NCBI GenBank assembly: GCA_965223585.1
Contig: CBDCWW010000014.1
Coordinates: 310,001-374,000 of the forward strand
From: CBDCVN01 sp965223585
Lineage (GTDB): Bacteria; Deinococcota; Deinococci; Deinococcales; Trueperaceae
Length of the DNA: 64,000 bases
Reading direction: 5' to 3'
How positions within the stretch are numbered: position 1 is the first letter of the stretch; every line of letters starts with the position of its first letter. A program made the position numbers and the translations under genes. A model generated the notes under the pieces. That model saw only the letters and a list, made by a program, of their open reading frames with translations. It was not told the origin of the DNA and ran no database searches. Shown in pieces: positions 16,628 through 25,580 of the stretch.

Positions 16628-18580
16628 ATGAATCTCAGAATTATTAGATATCTTAGCTATACTTTAAGTACCTTAATACTTCTACCTATATGGGCTTATC
16701 TAAAGTATACTGAACTTGACAAAATATTTTTACCCCTAATTTTACTAATTCATTTAATTGCCTTGGCTCTTTATCTTGTGCCAAAGGTTCGCTTTCAGTT
16801 CTGGCTCAGTTTCGGCCTTGTTACACAAGTACTTTACTATCTTAGTAAACTTGATTATCTTGCTAGCAAAGACACTTTACAGCCTAATGTAACTATACTT
16901 TTCTTAACTTGGGGACTTTTCCTTTTTATATGGCTACAATTAGCCTCTAGTACTAAGCCTGTTAGAGGCTTGCTCTTCTCAATTAGTTTTTATCTAGTAA
17001 TTATATTTATCACCTTCAAAGATGCTATTACTATTCCCCTTACCTCTACCAATAGCCTAGTCACATTTTTAACAAGCTTTGCAAACGATCCTTGGCTCAA
17101 TGCTCTTCTACTTATAAGCTTATTCAATTTGCTGCTTTGTTATATGTTTGCTTCTGTGCAGTTAAAAGAGGGTATGAGTTTATTTTTGGATATGCCTGTT
17201 TCTTACAATGCTTTGCATGATCCACTTACTCAACTACCAAATCGAATGCTTTTTCTAAGCCAACTTTCAAAAGCTTTAAAATCAAGACAATCCAAACATA
17301 AGATAGCGGTCCTTATAATTGATCTTGATCAGCTCAAGCCAATAAATGATACTTTAGGACATTTGGTGGGTGATGAAGTTCTTAAACAAGTAGCACAACG
17401 TCTGAGTAAAAGTTTGTTTTATAAAGACAGAAGTGTAATATCACGTTTAGGAGGAGATGAGTATGCTGTTTTTATAAAAGGTCTTCAAAACAAAGAAGAA
17501 GCTAAAAGACAAGCACAAAATATGGTTGATTGTTTACAAACCCCTTTTGAAATAGCTGGTCAGTCCTTAGTTGTGACTGCAAGCATCGGCCTAAGTCTTT
17601 CTTCTGAACACGGAGACAATAACCAAAGCCTACTTAGCAAAGCAGATAAGGCTATGTATCGCTCTAAGGCTCTAGGAAAAAATTGTTACCAAGTTTTTAG
17701 TTCTGAAATGGACGAGGGTACTGCTGAAAGGTTGGCTCTCAAGCAAAGCTTTAAAGAATCATTTGAGAGTGAGAAGCTCGAGCTAAACTACCAACCTATA
17801 ATTGAGTTTTTGACTGAGAAAGTTATAAGGCTCGAGGTCCTTTTACGTTGGTATGATGAAGAGCTTGGACAAGTTCCACCTGATGAGTTCATTCCTATAG
17901 CTGAAGAAGCTGGGCTTATGATCCCTTTAGGCGAGTGGGTGCTTAGAAAAGCTAGTCAATCTTGTAAAGTTTGGCAACAGGCAGGTTACAGTGATATTGG
18001 TATAGCAATAAATGTATCTACCTTACAGTTAATGCAAGCAAATTTTGCCAACACTGTGACACAGGTTTTACAAGAAGAAGAACTTAAAGCTGAACATTTA
18101 ACCATTGAAATAACTGAAAATTCTGTTATAAGGCCTCGAGCTGCAGAACAACTTAAAAAGTTAAGTGATTTAGGTGTCGAGATTTCTCTTGATGATTTCG
18201 GCATTGGTTATGCTTCTTTTGCCCAGTTAAAGCAATTAGAAGTGAGTTCTTTAAAAATTGACCAGTCCTTTATTGCTAAACTTGGCGATACTAAAACATC
18301 GTCTTACAGTGATAATTTCATCCGCACTGTTATCCAGTTTTGCAAGCTACAAGGAATTACTGTTACTGCTGAAGGGGTTGAAACGCAAACTCATCTTAAC
18401 CTTTTGCGTCAATCTAGTTGTGATGAAGGTCAAGGTAATTTAATAAGTCAACCTTTACCTTTAGAAGCAATAAACAAATTTCTAGAAAACCCCAAGCAAA
18501 ATTATGACCCTAGATTACCTATAGAATTTACTTCAATAACTCTAAATAAATTAAGCCATCTTTTGGGCTCGAGTAAATGA
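16628..18580 (+). CDS. Membrane-bound GGDEF-EAL cyclic-di-GMP enzyme
   Basis: 650 residues. About six hydrophobic segments fill residues 1-185 and anchor the protein in the membrane. The GGDEF domain follows (HDPLTQLPNRMLFL, about residue 197) with its signature as LGGDEYAVF, Tyr replacing Phe. The EAL domain starts near residue 375; its signature reads LEVLLRW, with Val in place of Ala, while other catalytic parts such as INVSTLQL, EITENSVI and DDFGIGYASF are kept. Such proteins make or break cyclic di-GMP; which activity survives cannot be decided here. It points away from the MglA/DUF4388 cluster, and both may bear on motility. Confidence 0.9.
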   Translation: MNLRIIRYLSYTLSTLILLPIWAYLKYTELDKIFLPLILLIHLIALALYLVPKVRFQFWLSFGLVTQVLYYLSKLDYLASKDTLQPNVTILFLTWGLFLFIWLQLASSTKPVRGLLFSISFYLVIIFITFKDAITIPLTSTNSLVTFLTSFANDPWLNALLLISLFNLLLCYMFASVQLKEGMSLFLDMPVSYNALHDPLTQLPNRMLFLSQLSKALKSRQSKHKIAVLIIDLDQLKPINDTLGHLVGDEVLKQVAQRLSKSLFYKDRSVISRLGGDEYAVFIKGLQNKEEAKRQAQNMVDCLQTPFEIAGQSLVVTASIGLSLSSEHGDNNQSLLSKADKAMYRSKALGKNCYQVFSSEMDEGTAERLALKQSFKESFESEKLELNYQPIIEFLTEKVIRLEVLLRWYDEELGQVPPDEFIPIAEEAGLMIPLGEWVLRKASQSCKVWQQAGYSDIGIAINVSTLQLMQANFANTVTQVLQEEELKAEHLTIEITENSVIRPRAAEQLKKLSDLGVEISLDDFGIGYASFAQLKQLEVSSLKIDQSFIAKLGDTKTSSYSDNFIRTVIQFCKLQGITVTAEGVETQTHLNLLRQSSCDEGQGNLISQPLPLEAINKFLENPKQNYDPRLPIEFTSITLNKLSHLLGSSK

Positions 18581-18587
18581 CCTGCCC

Positions 18588-19472
18588 CTACAAAGAAATG
18601 CCCCTAACAAGATCATTTGCATACTGAGCTACTTTCATAGGAATATTTACACCTGTTGTAGTTACTGAATTACGGAACTCCATAGTATGATTTATTTCTA
18701 CCACTAGAAGACCTCTATCAGACTCAATTAGGTCAACAGCAACCACACCACCATTGACACCCGCCCCCACCGCATTAGCAGCTTGCAAGGTAATATTTAC
18801 AAGGTCATCGTTAAGAGGGCAATTAGTGGCACTTCCCCCCCTAGCAGTGTTAGTCACCCAATGTTTACTGTGTCTATAGATCGCTGCTATAACACTGTCG
18901 CCTACTACAAAAGCACGAATATCACGATCAGGTTTTTTCAAAAATTCTTGAATATAAAAAATTTTATGTTGGGGACCTCCTAAAACTTCTTTATGCTCTA
19001 GAACGGTTTCTAGTGCATCTATGTCATTTATTTTAGAGATCAGTCGGCCCCAAGAACCTACAGTCGGCTTCATGACAACAGGGAATCCGAAGTCTTCACA
19101 AAGCTTTAGAACTGTATCGTAATCAAAGGCTATACCTGTATGTGGTGTAGGCACATTTGCTTTAGTAAGGACAGCATTAGTAGCCAATTTATCGCCACAC
19201 ACCTCTATTACAGCCGACCTATTAATAGGTAAGACTCCAACAAAAGCCTCAAACATTCGACTTACTGCTAAACCACGTGATTGTGACAAGCAGCGCTCAA
19301 TAATAACTTTTAAGTCAGCAAACTTATAAGGTTTTGAAAGGTCAAAGCTTAGGTGTGGGGCATAGATTTTTTCAAAGGGAATATTCGCTTGTTCAAAAGC
19401 AGCAAAGAGCATTTTTTCTTCGGGGCGAGGTCGGTCATAAACAATAGCTATCTGGGGATTGTTTTCTTTCAC
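18588..19472 (-). CDS. lysX: LysW-dependent ATP-grasp ligase (LysX/ArgX, RimK-like)
   Basis: About 294 residues. The ATP-grasp core is clear: GFPVVMKPTVGSWGRLISKI (lysine and glycine-rich loop), then VVAVDLIE and VVEINHTMEFRNSV with the metal-binding Glu and Asn. The ending TTTGVNIPMKVAQYA is typical of LysX. The enzyme joins alpha-aminoadipate (LysX) or glutamate (ArgX) to the C-terminal glutamate of LysW, protecting the amino group in the lysine or arginine route. The gene lies right after lysW. A GTG at 19472 gives the start closest to known homologues; a TTG at 19490 inside lysW is also open. The other lysine genes are not in this window. Confidence 0.9.
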   Translation of the reverse strand: MKENNPQIAIVYDRPRPEEKMLFAAFEQANIPFEKIYAPHLSFDLSKPYKFADLKVIIERCLSQSRGLAVSRMFEAFVGVLPINRSAVIEVCGDKLATNAVLTKANVPTPHTGIAFDYDTVLKLCEDFGFPVVMKPTVGSWGRLISKINDIDALETVLEHKEVLGGPQHKIFYIQEFLKKPDRDIRAFVVGDSVIAAIYRHSKHWVTNTARGGSATNCPLNDDLVNITLQAANAVGAGVNGGVVAVDLIESDRGLLVVEINHTMEFRNSVTTTGVNIPMKVAQYANDLVRGISL

Positions 19473-19477
19473 CCCCT

Positions 19478-19642
19478 TTATTCGCCCCAATCCTCTTCTT
19501 CTTCTGGAGCAGGCTCAAAGGTTAGAGGGTCAATCTTCACCACTTCTAGTTCTGTGCCATCATCAGCTACTACAAGTTCACCTAGTTCTAGGTTGTCTAA
19601 ATCAACCTCTACTTCTCCCCACTCTGTCTCAATAGTCGTCAT
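19478..19642 (-). CDS. lysW: LysW-type amino-group carrier protein lacking zinc-finger cysteines
   Basis: A 54-residue acidic protein read from ATG 19642 after a GGAG site. It ends in EEEEDWGE, the hallmark C terminus of LysW, whose last Glu carries the biosynthetic intermediate. The middle, LELGELVVADDGTELEVVKIDPL, lines up with LysW proteins, but the family normally has two CxxC zinc-binding pairs (before and inside this segment), and no cysteine is present here at all; the second pair appears as ADDG, one residue shorter. Position directly before lysX and the intact tail argue for a working carrier. The gene is too short for most ORF filters. Confidence 0.88.
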   Translation of the reverse strand: MTTIETEWGEVEVDLDNLELGELVVADDGTELEVVKIDPLTFEPAPEEEEDWGE

Positions 19643-19846
19643 TCATTTATCTCCTTGTTTGGGCTCGAGCAAAAGCTCGGCAATAAAGCTATCCTACAAT
19701 ATCCAAAATCTTACCTTCAAAGTCAATAGGGATTGTCAGGAAATAGTTAGATTAGGCTATTGCATATTTTGCAGATATGGTGTAATTTATATATAGAGTG
19801 TAATTTACACATTATACTCTATATTAAGAAAACCAAGGAGGTTTCT

Positions 19847-21913
19847 ATGTCAACTCGAGTTATCCCCGCACTAAATTTCGCTTTCGGTTTTTTACTTATT
19901 CTGGTAAGTTTTAATTACTCCCAAGCAAGCAGTTTAGATAATCTAGTCAGCCTAAATGATATAACCCGTGGAGAACTGCTTTTTCGCAGTACTGAACTAG
20001 CTGGTTACTTTGAACCTGCTACCCAGCTAGCTATAGATGTAAACATCGAAGTTACGGGTATGGTTGCTCGTAGCACAGTTAAGCAAACCTTTGAAAACAC
20101 TGACGATAACTGGGTGGAAGGCATTTATGTTTTTCCCTTACCAGAAGATAGTGCTGTGGACACCTTGAAAATGCATATTGGTGAGCGCATTATTGAAGGT
20201 GAAATTCAAGAAAAAGAAGAGGCTAGAGCTACTTACGAAGCTGCTCGAGAAGCAGGCCAACGTGCAAGCTTAGTAGAGCAAGAACGCCCTAATATGTTTA
20301 CTACTTCAGTGGCTAATATTGGCCCTAGAGAAACTATTATTATTGAAATTAGTTATTTAGAAATGCTTAATTATGATGCTGGAAAGTTTAGCATGCGTTT
20401 CCCCCTTGCCATTACACCAAGGTATATTCCCGGTGAGCGCCTTGAGGATGACCTAGAAACGAGTGGCACTGGTTGGTCTGCCGATACTACTCAGGTTCCC
20501 GATGCATCAAAGATTACTCCTCCAGTACTGCCACCCAGTGAGCCTTTGCGTAATCCAGTTACTTTAAAAGCTAGTGTAGATGCAGGGTTCTCTTTAAGAA
20601 GCTTGGAAAGTAGTTATCATACCATTAAAACTGAAACTACAGACAATTTAAATCTAGTAGAGCTTGACGGCCCAGTTCCTGCTGATAGAGACTTTGAGCT
20701 AGTGTGGGAACCAGATATTGACAGCCCCAAAGCAGCTATTTTTGAACAAACATGGTTAGGTGAATCATATGCACTTATTATGCTAACACCTCCGAAACTG
20801 CAGGATGTAAAAGCCGTGCCGCCTAGAGAAGTCATTCTTATCATTGATACCTCTGGCTCTATGTCAGGTGTTTCTATGACTCAGGCTAAAGAAGCCTTGA
20901 GATTGGCTTTAAAGCGCTTGCAACCACAAGATAGTTTTAATGTAATTGAATTTAATGATGAGGCTCGAGCTTTTTTTGAAAGAGCCAAACCAGCTACACC
21001 CTCTAACATAAGGAGTGCTTTACGAGAGGTAGAGAGATTAGAAGCAAATGGTGGTACAGAAATAGCTAGAGCGCTCAATTTGGCTTTGGATAATGAACCA
21101 CCAGCAGGTCTTTTATCGCAAGTAGTGTTTATAACTGATGGCAGTGTAGGCAACGAGACTGAGCTTTTTGAGTTAATAATTAACAAGCTTGGTAATACTC
21201 GACTTTTCACGGTAGGGATTGGTTCAGCACCAAATGCTTACTTTATGCGTAAGGCTGCACAGTTTGGTAGGGGTACTTATACTTTTATAGGTGATGTAAG
21301 CGAGGTACAAGAAAAAATGCTTAGTCTATTTGAAAAGTTAGAAAACCCGGTACTCACTAAACTAGAATTGGAATTTCCTAGAGGAACAGAGTTTTACCCT
21401 AGGATTGTACCCGATCTTTATGTTGGTGAGCCAGTTTTAGTGGTTGGTAAGTTGCCTCGAGCAAACGGTAAAGTGCTGCTATCTGCTCAAGCCAATAATG
21501 AATTGTGGAGTAAAGAGCTTAATATAGTAGGCAAAGAACAAGCAGGTGTAGCCCAACTTTGGGCAAGACAAAAAATTGCTGCTTTAGAAGATAGTACTGT
21601 AGGCGAAAGTCGCCTGAATCGTGATGGGGTACGTGAAGATATTGTAAAAGTAGCCCTTAACTATCATTTAGTAAGTGATTACACTAGCTTAGTTGCTGTG
21701 GATAAGACGCCTGCTCGAACCCTCGATGAAAACTTAAACCAAGAAAACATACCCCAAAACTTGCCTGCTGGTCAAGATTACAATGCTATTTTTGGTGGTT
21801 ATCCTAGTGGCGCGACCTCAGCACCATTAAATTTACTTTTAGGCATACTAGGACTACTACTAGCGGTAATAGGCTTAACTATAAGGTTCCGTCATGCTAA
21901 AAACGCTTTCTAA
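19847..21913 (+). CDS. VIT- and vWA-domain surface protein, probable substrate of the adjacent sortase
   Basis: 688 residues from ATG 19847, which follows a strong AAGGAGG site; an upstream in-frame start is not needed. A signal segment (FGFLLILVSFNYSQAS) is followed by a VIT domain (about 40-170, VNIEVTGMVARSTVKQTFENTDDNWVEGIY is its core), a vWA domain with the metal site DTSGSMSG (about 333-340), and a C-terminal hydrophobic helix followed by RFRHAKN. YHLVSDYTSLVAVDKTP is the end motif shared by proteins known as marine proteobacterial sortase targets. The last 20 bases overlap the sortase gene, so both are made together. Likely role: displayed metal-dependent adhesion. Confidence 0.88.
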   Translation: MSTRVIPALNFAFGFLLILVSFNYSQASSLDNLVSLNDITRGELLFRSTELAGYFEPATQLAIDVNIEVTGMVARSTVKQTFENTDDNWVEGIYVFPLPEDSAVDTLKMHIGERIIEGEIQEKEEARATYEAAREAGQRASLVEQERPNMFTTSVANIGPRETIIIEISYLEMLNYDAGKFSMRFPLAITPRYIPGERLEDDLETSGTGWSADTTQVPDASKITPPVLPPSEPLRNPVTLKASVDAGFSLRSLESSYHTIKTETTDNLNLVELDGPVPADRDFELVWEPDIDSPKAAIFEQTWLGESYALIMLTPPKLQDVKAVPPREVILIIDTSGSMSGVSMTQAKEALRLALKRLQPQDSFNVIEFNDEARAFFERAKPATPSNIRSALREVERLEANGGTEIARALNLALDNEPPAGLLSQVVFITDGSVGNETELFELIINKLGNTRLFTVGIGSAPNAYFMRKAAQFGRGTYTFIGDVSEVQEKMLSLFEKLENPVLTKLELEFPRGTEFYPRIVPDLYVGEPVLVVGKLPRANGKVLLSAQANNELWSKELNIVGKEQAGVAQLWARQKIAALEDSTVGESRLNRDGVREDIVKVALNYHLVSDYTSLVAVDKTPARTLDENLNQENIPQNLPAGQDYNAIFGGYPSGATSAPLNLLLGILGLLLAVIGLTIRFRHAKNAF

Positions 21914-22487
21914 AAAGCTTAACAAGCAACTAATTTTAAGCTGCACTCTCATCTTTTTTGGTCTTGCTATAGCAGTTTTGCAGTTTGGCATGGGTACTTT
22001 TATCTATGCCAAAGCCTATCTTGCTAAAGGGCTTATTGCCCGTGCTTGGCAACAAACCATAACTACAAGTGAACCACATAAACCTTGGCCTTGGGCAGAC
22101 ACTTATCCCGTAGCACGTTTGCTAGTACCTTCTTTAGATATAGAGCAAATAGTTCTTTCTGGAGATACTGGGCGCACTCTAGCTTTTGGGCCGGGTTTTA
22201 TGTTGGCTAGTAGTGCCTTTGATGAAGCCGGGGCTAGTGTTATAGGTGGACACCGCGACACTCACTTTAAATTTTTGCAGCACCTTCAATTAGACAATGA
22301 GATTTATTTAGAGCTGGCTAACGGTCAGAGCCATCTTTTTAAGGTTGCTAACCTAGAAATAGCTGATGTACGTAATTCACAATTGCGCTTAGATAATGTG
22401 GAGCCTGCACTAGTGCTTGTTACTTGTTATCCTTTTAATGTTATTGCTAGAACGGGAAATTTGCGCTATGTGGTTACAGCAATGTAA
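21894..22487 (+). CDS. Class GN-type sortase
   Basis: 197 residues. A single N-terminal transmembrane helix (ILSCTLIFFGLAIAVLQFGMG is its core) is followed by the sortase domain. The catalytic His lies in GGHRDTHFKFL, the catalytic Cys in LVTCYPF, and the supporting Arg in TGNLRYVV near the C terminus. Sortases cut a sorting signal and attach the protein to a surface acceptor; the GN class works in diderm bacteria with one dedicated target gene beside it. Here the target gene overlaps upstream. No other sortase or LPXTG-like protein is seen nearby. Confidence 0.88.
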   Translation: MLKTLSKKLNKQLILSCTLIFFGLAIAVLQFGMGTFIYAKAYLAKGLIARAWQQTITTSEPHKPWPWADTYPVARLLVPSLDIEQIVLSGDTGRTLAFGPGFMLASSAFDEAGASVIGGHRDTHFKFLQHLQLDNEIYLELANGQSHLFKVANLEIADVRNSQLRLDNVEPALVLVTCYPFNVIARTGNLRYVVTAM

Positions 22488-22569
22488 ATACAAGCTAAGA
22501 TTATTTCCCTAAGAACTTTAGGTCTTTTGGAAAGTTACTTGGAGACGATGACTAGTTCGAGCAAAAACC

Positions 22570-22973
22570 CTAGGGTAAATTATAAATGTCAATGCCGCGC
22601 TCTTTAAGCAGAACAGCTGCTTCTGCTTTAACCATCATAACTAAGTTAGCATAATCTTTTAGGATATTGGCTTCTTGTGTTTCTATCTCTGTTAATCCTT
22701 CAGCTTGCTGTTTTAAGACAAGTTCTTGCATACGCCCCGCTTTTTCTGGCTCTACAGTTTTCTGTGCAGCTTGTTGCAAGTGGTATCTAAAAAGCGAAGT
22801 TGCTTTAATTGCTCAGCTACATCTACAGGTAAGTTTGCTAAATCATCACTGGTATCAAGTGCATTAGTTATGACAGCAATAATTTCATCTTCAACAGAGC
22901 GATTAGTATTGGCAGCACGCTTTTGTACTTGTTGATAGAGTTTTGAGGGCAATTGAAGACTGACAGCTGACAT
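22570..22973 (-). pseudogene. Ribbon-helix-helix (CopG-type) protein gene with a frameshift
   Basis: The 5' part (from ATG 22973) reads SAVSLQLPSKLYQQVQKRA, a CopG/RHH DNA-binding start, and continues to about 22785. The frame then shifts by one base near 22780 and goes on as LQQAAQKTVEPEKAGRMQEL to the stop at 22570. The joined product would have about 130 residues. No toxin gene follows. An insertion sequence sits 13 bases upstream of the start codon and has probably cut it off from its promoter. Confidence 0.7.
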
Positions 22974-22985
22974 GAGAGTATTATA

Positions 22986-24387
22986 GCACTAACCAAATTC
23001 TAACTAATTCTGTGGCTATTGAAAAAAGAGAGCAAATTGAGGTGTTATACATGATATGGACCAAGAAACACCTCAACATAAGAATAGAGAATGTCAAAGG
23101 GAAAAACAAGATCTTGAGCAGCGAGAAAGTAAACGAATTTGTATACCAATAGATCAGGAAACATATAATCAGATTATTGAAGACAAAGAATTATTCCGTG
23201 CCTATGTGGATGGATGTATAGAAAAGCATCCTGAAATATTTCCTACCAGCATAAAAGAGAGGTACAAATTAAATGGTTTCTGCGACGAATCAAAGAAAAT
23301 GCCTGAAGTTAGAATTAGACGGATAAGTTCTAGAGGAATTAATGCACAAGGTAAGAGGGAATGTTACCAAATAGTACCAAGTTTTGTAATGCCATACATG
23401 ACAGGATATACAGCAGAGGTAGAAAAAGTTTTGTTTCTACACTTCAAACACGAAGTAGCTTTTTCAGGATTGACATATGTGTTTGGAAGAGATGATATGT
23501 ATTGGTTTAGAATGGCGGAACAGTTTGGGAAGAGTAGCATAGTAGGAACAACAACAAGAGACCCAGAGAAGCTCCCAAAAGACATAGTGGCAGACGAGAA
23601 ACATACTAAGAGCAATGGAGAAAAGGTGTATGTAGCAACAACAGTAGGAGAGGAGTGTTTCTGGGGAGCATCAATGAGCAGCAAAGCAGAAGAAAAAAAG
23701 TTGACAGAAGCATACGAAGAGTTTAAAGAAGAAGCCCAAGAGGTAGCTGCTGAATATGAACCAGAGACAGTAAATACAGATGGATTTGGAAGTACCATAA
23801 AAGCATGGAGAAGTCTATTTGAAAAAGCAGTGCTGATAAGATGTTTTCTACATGGGTATTTAAAGATAAGAAGAGGAGCAAGGAAGTTAAGTATATTTGG
23901 GGAATTATCAAAGCTAGTATGGGAAGCATACCATCAAACAACATATGAAGGATTTATAGATAAGATAACGGTGTTGTACTTATGGTCAGAGAAAAACAGA
24001 GAGACACTAGGAGAAAGGGTATTTGAAGCAGTAAAGAAGTTATGTGATAGAGCACATGAGTATGCAAAGGCGTATAATCATCCGAACTGCAAAAGGACAA
24101 GCAATATGCTAGACAGGTTAATGCAAAGGATGGATAGATACTTGTTTATGACAAAGTATTTTCATGGACATTTGCAAACAGCAGAGATAGGAATAAGGGC
24201 ATGGGCATTAGCACAAAACTTTTTACCGTATGGTCCTAGGGCAGGGCCAAGTAAAGAGTTCATATCACCTGTACATAGGTTAAATGGTAAAATTTACCAC
24301 CAGAACTGGTTAGAGAATCTATTAGTTTCTTCCTCTTTAGGAGGGGCTATTGGCTAGCCACAGAATCCGTTAGAATTAGGCACTAAC
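22986..24387 (+). mobile_element. Complete insertion sequence with 26-bp terminal repeats and 8-bp target duplication
   Basis: The element proper spans 22994-24379 (1386 bp). Its ends, read inward, both contain AATTCTAAC, two variable bases, then ATTCTGTGGCTA. On each side stands GCACTAAC (22986-22993 and 24380-24387), an exact 8-bp target duplication. One transposase gene fills the inside. Codon use (AGA, ATA, GGA, purine-rich) differs clearly from the neighbours and no CTCGAG occurs within it. The intact duplication shows a simple and fairly recent insertion. Confidence 0.85.
23056..24357 (+). CDS. Transposase of unassigned family
   Basis: 433 residues filling the insertion sequence described at 22986-24387. 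Possible DDE residues lie in VADEKHTKSNG (about 176), VNTDGFGSTIKAW (about 240) and a later Glu. The sequence CFLHGYLKIRRGARK after the second motif, and the C-terminal LENLLVSSSLGGAIG, have no family that I can name with confidence; ISL3-type motifs are absent. No Cys-rich zinc finger is seen at the N terminus. It is complete, with a long polar N-terminal stretch rich in Glu and Lys. Confidence 0.75.
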   Translation: MDQETPQHKNRECQREKQDLEQRESKRICIPIDQETYNQIIEDKELFRAYVDGCIEKHPEIFPTSIKERYKLNGFCDESKKMPEVRIRRISSRGINAQGKRECYQIVPSFVMPYMTGYTAEVEKVLFLHFKHEVAFSGLTYVFGRDDMYWFRMAEQFGKSSIVGTTTRDPEKLPKDIVADEKHTKSNGEKVYVATTVGEECFWGASMSSKAEEKKLTEAYEEFKEEAQEVAAEYEPETVNTDGFGSTIKAWRSLFEKAVLIRCFLHGYLKIRRGARKLSIFGELSKLVWEAYHQTTYEGFIDKITVLYLWSEKNRETLGERVFEAVKKLCDRAHEYAKAYNHPNCKRTSNMLDRLMQRMDRYLFMTKYFHGHLQTAEIGIRAWALAQNFLPYGPRAGPSKEFISPVHRLNGKIYHQNWLENLLVSSSLGGAIG

Positions 24388-24661
24388 TACTCGTAAATAG
24401 CATATGCTTTTATTGTCAATGACCTTTGGTGCATTTGAATAGAGTGGTTGACTCGAGCAACCAAACCATAAACTCACCACCTATCAAACCCTGTTCCCTC
24501 GAGCACCCCAACCGTGTTATGACTATCACCATTTGCCATCTTCAGTTGTCTAAACTGTGATTTGTCTGATTTTGGGATTTCATAGTCTATCATTTAATCA
24601 CACAAATCAAAATTCAGACTTTTAAACTGCATTCAAATAAGTAACGAGAAGGGAAGTATTT

Positions 24662-25300
24662 ATGGAAAAGAAAATAATAGGTGTTATGGGAGATGGTAAA
24701 GAACCCCATATAGATTTAGCTAAACCTGTAGGAAAGGTTATCGCAGAACTAAGTTGTCACCTGCTTACTGGAGGTGGAGGTGGCGTGATGGAGGCTATCA
24801 GTAAGGCATTTAAACAAGAAAGAGAGAGGCTTCAAAAAGAATGCCAACAATATAATCCCGGTCTAATTATAGGGATTATTCGAGCTAAAGGGGAAGATCA
24901 CTTAAAAGAGCAAAAGCAGCGAAGTTACAAAGAACGCACTATAAATAAGCATGTAGAACTGGCTATAAAAACACACCTCCCGTACAGTGGTGGTGATGAA
25001 ATTGTAAGTCAACGTGATAATAAGGGGATAAAAAAGGGTAAGCATGAGCTAAGTCGCAACCATATAAATGTCCTTACAGCAAATGTAGTTATAGCTTTAC
25101 CCGGAGGTGGTGGAACGGCTTCTGAAGTTGAACTAGCTATGGAGTACAAAAGACCTCTTATTCTCTACATTGGTAAGCAAACAATTAATGGTAAATCTGC
25201 AGAAAGTTGGCAAAATGAAAATCTAGACAGTGACAATTTTAGAATTGCCAAGAAAGAAAATGAGCTTAAAGATTTCATTATTAGAGTTGTTTCGAAATAA
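24662..25300 (+). CDS. LOG/SLOG-type nucleotide-binding protein
   Basis: 212 residues with a Rossmann-like fold. LTGGGGGVMEAISKAF (about 36-51) and LPGGGGTASEVELAM (about 144-158) match the two glycine-rich motifs of the LOG (lysine-decarboxylase-like) superfamily; the second is the PGGxGTxxE signature. LOG enzymes release bases from nucleotide monophosphates, while relatives (SLOG) are sensors of nucleotide signals in defence systems. A Lys/Glu-rich insert lies between the motifs. It stands alone between an insertion sequence and a decayed toxin-antitoxin pair; no effector partner is visible. Confidence 0.75.
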   Translation: MEKKIIGVMGDGKEPHIDLAKPVGKVIAELSCHLLTGGGGGVMEAISKAFKQERERLQKECQQYNPGLIIGIIRAKGEDHLKEQKQRSYKERTINKHVELAIKTHLPYSGGDEIVSQRDNKGIKKGKHELSRNHINVLTANVVIALPGGGGTASEVELAMEYKRPLILYIGKQTINGKSAESWQNENLDSDNFRIAKKENELKDFIIRVVSK

Positions 25301-25580
25301 AATAGTGCTCCAAATACTTAACGCATTCAACAAAAAATTTGGGCACTTGCGAAGGCTTAGTCATTGTAGCGTGCATTTTGTAAGCTGTAAATTGAGTGAT
25401 TGTATATATCATAATGTAGGCAAAATTATTCCAGAACAAGTCTATTGGATATGTAGAATAAACAGTCTTATAGGCTCGAGCAAAAAGTTAGCCTTATGAT
25501 CATTCTCGAGCTGCCCAATCATATTTCCCATTCATTTAGCTTTCCTCAAGCACAAACTGACAACTTTCCTGTGTAAACAA

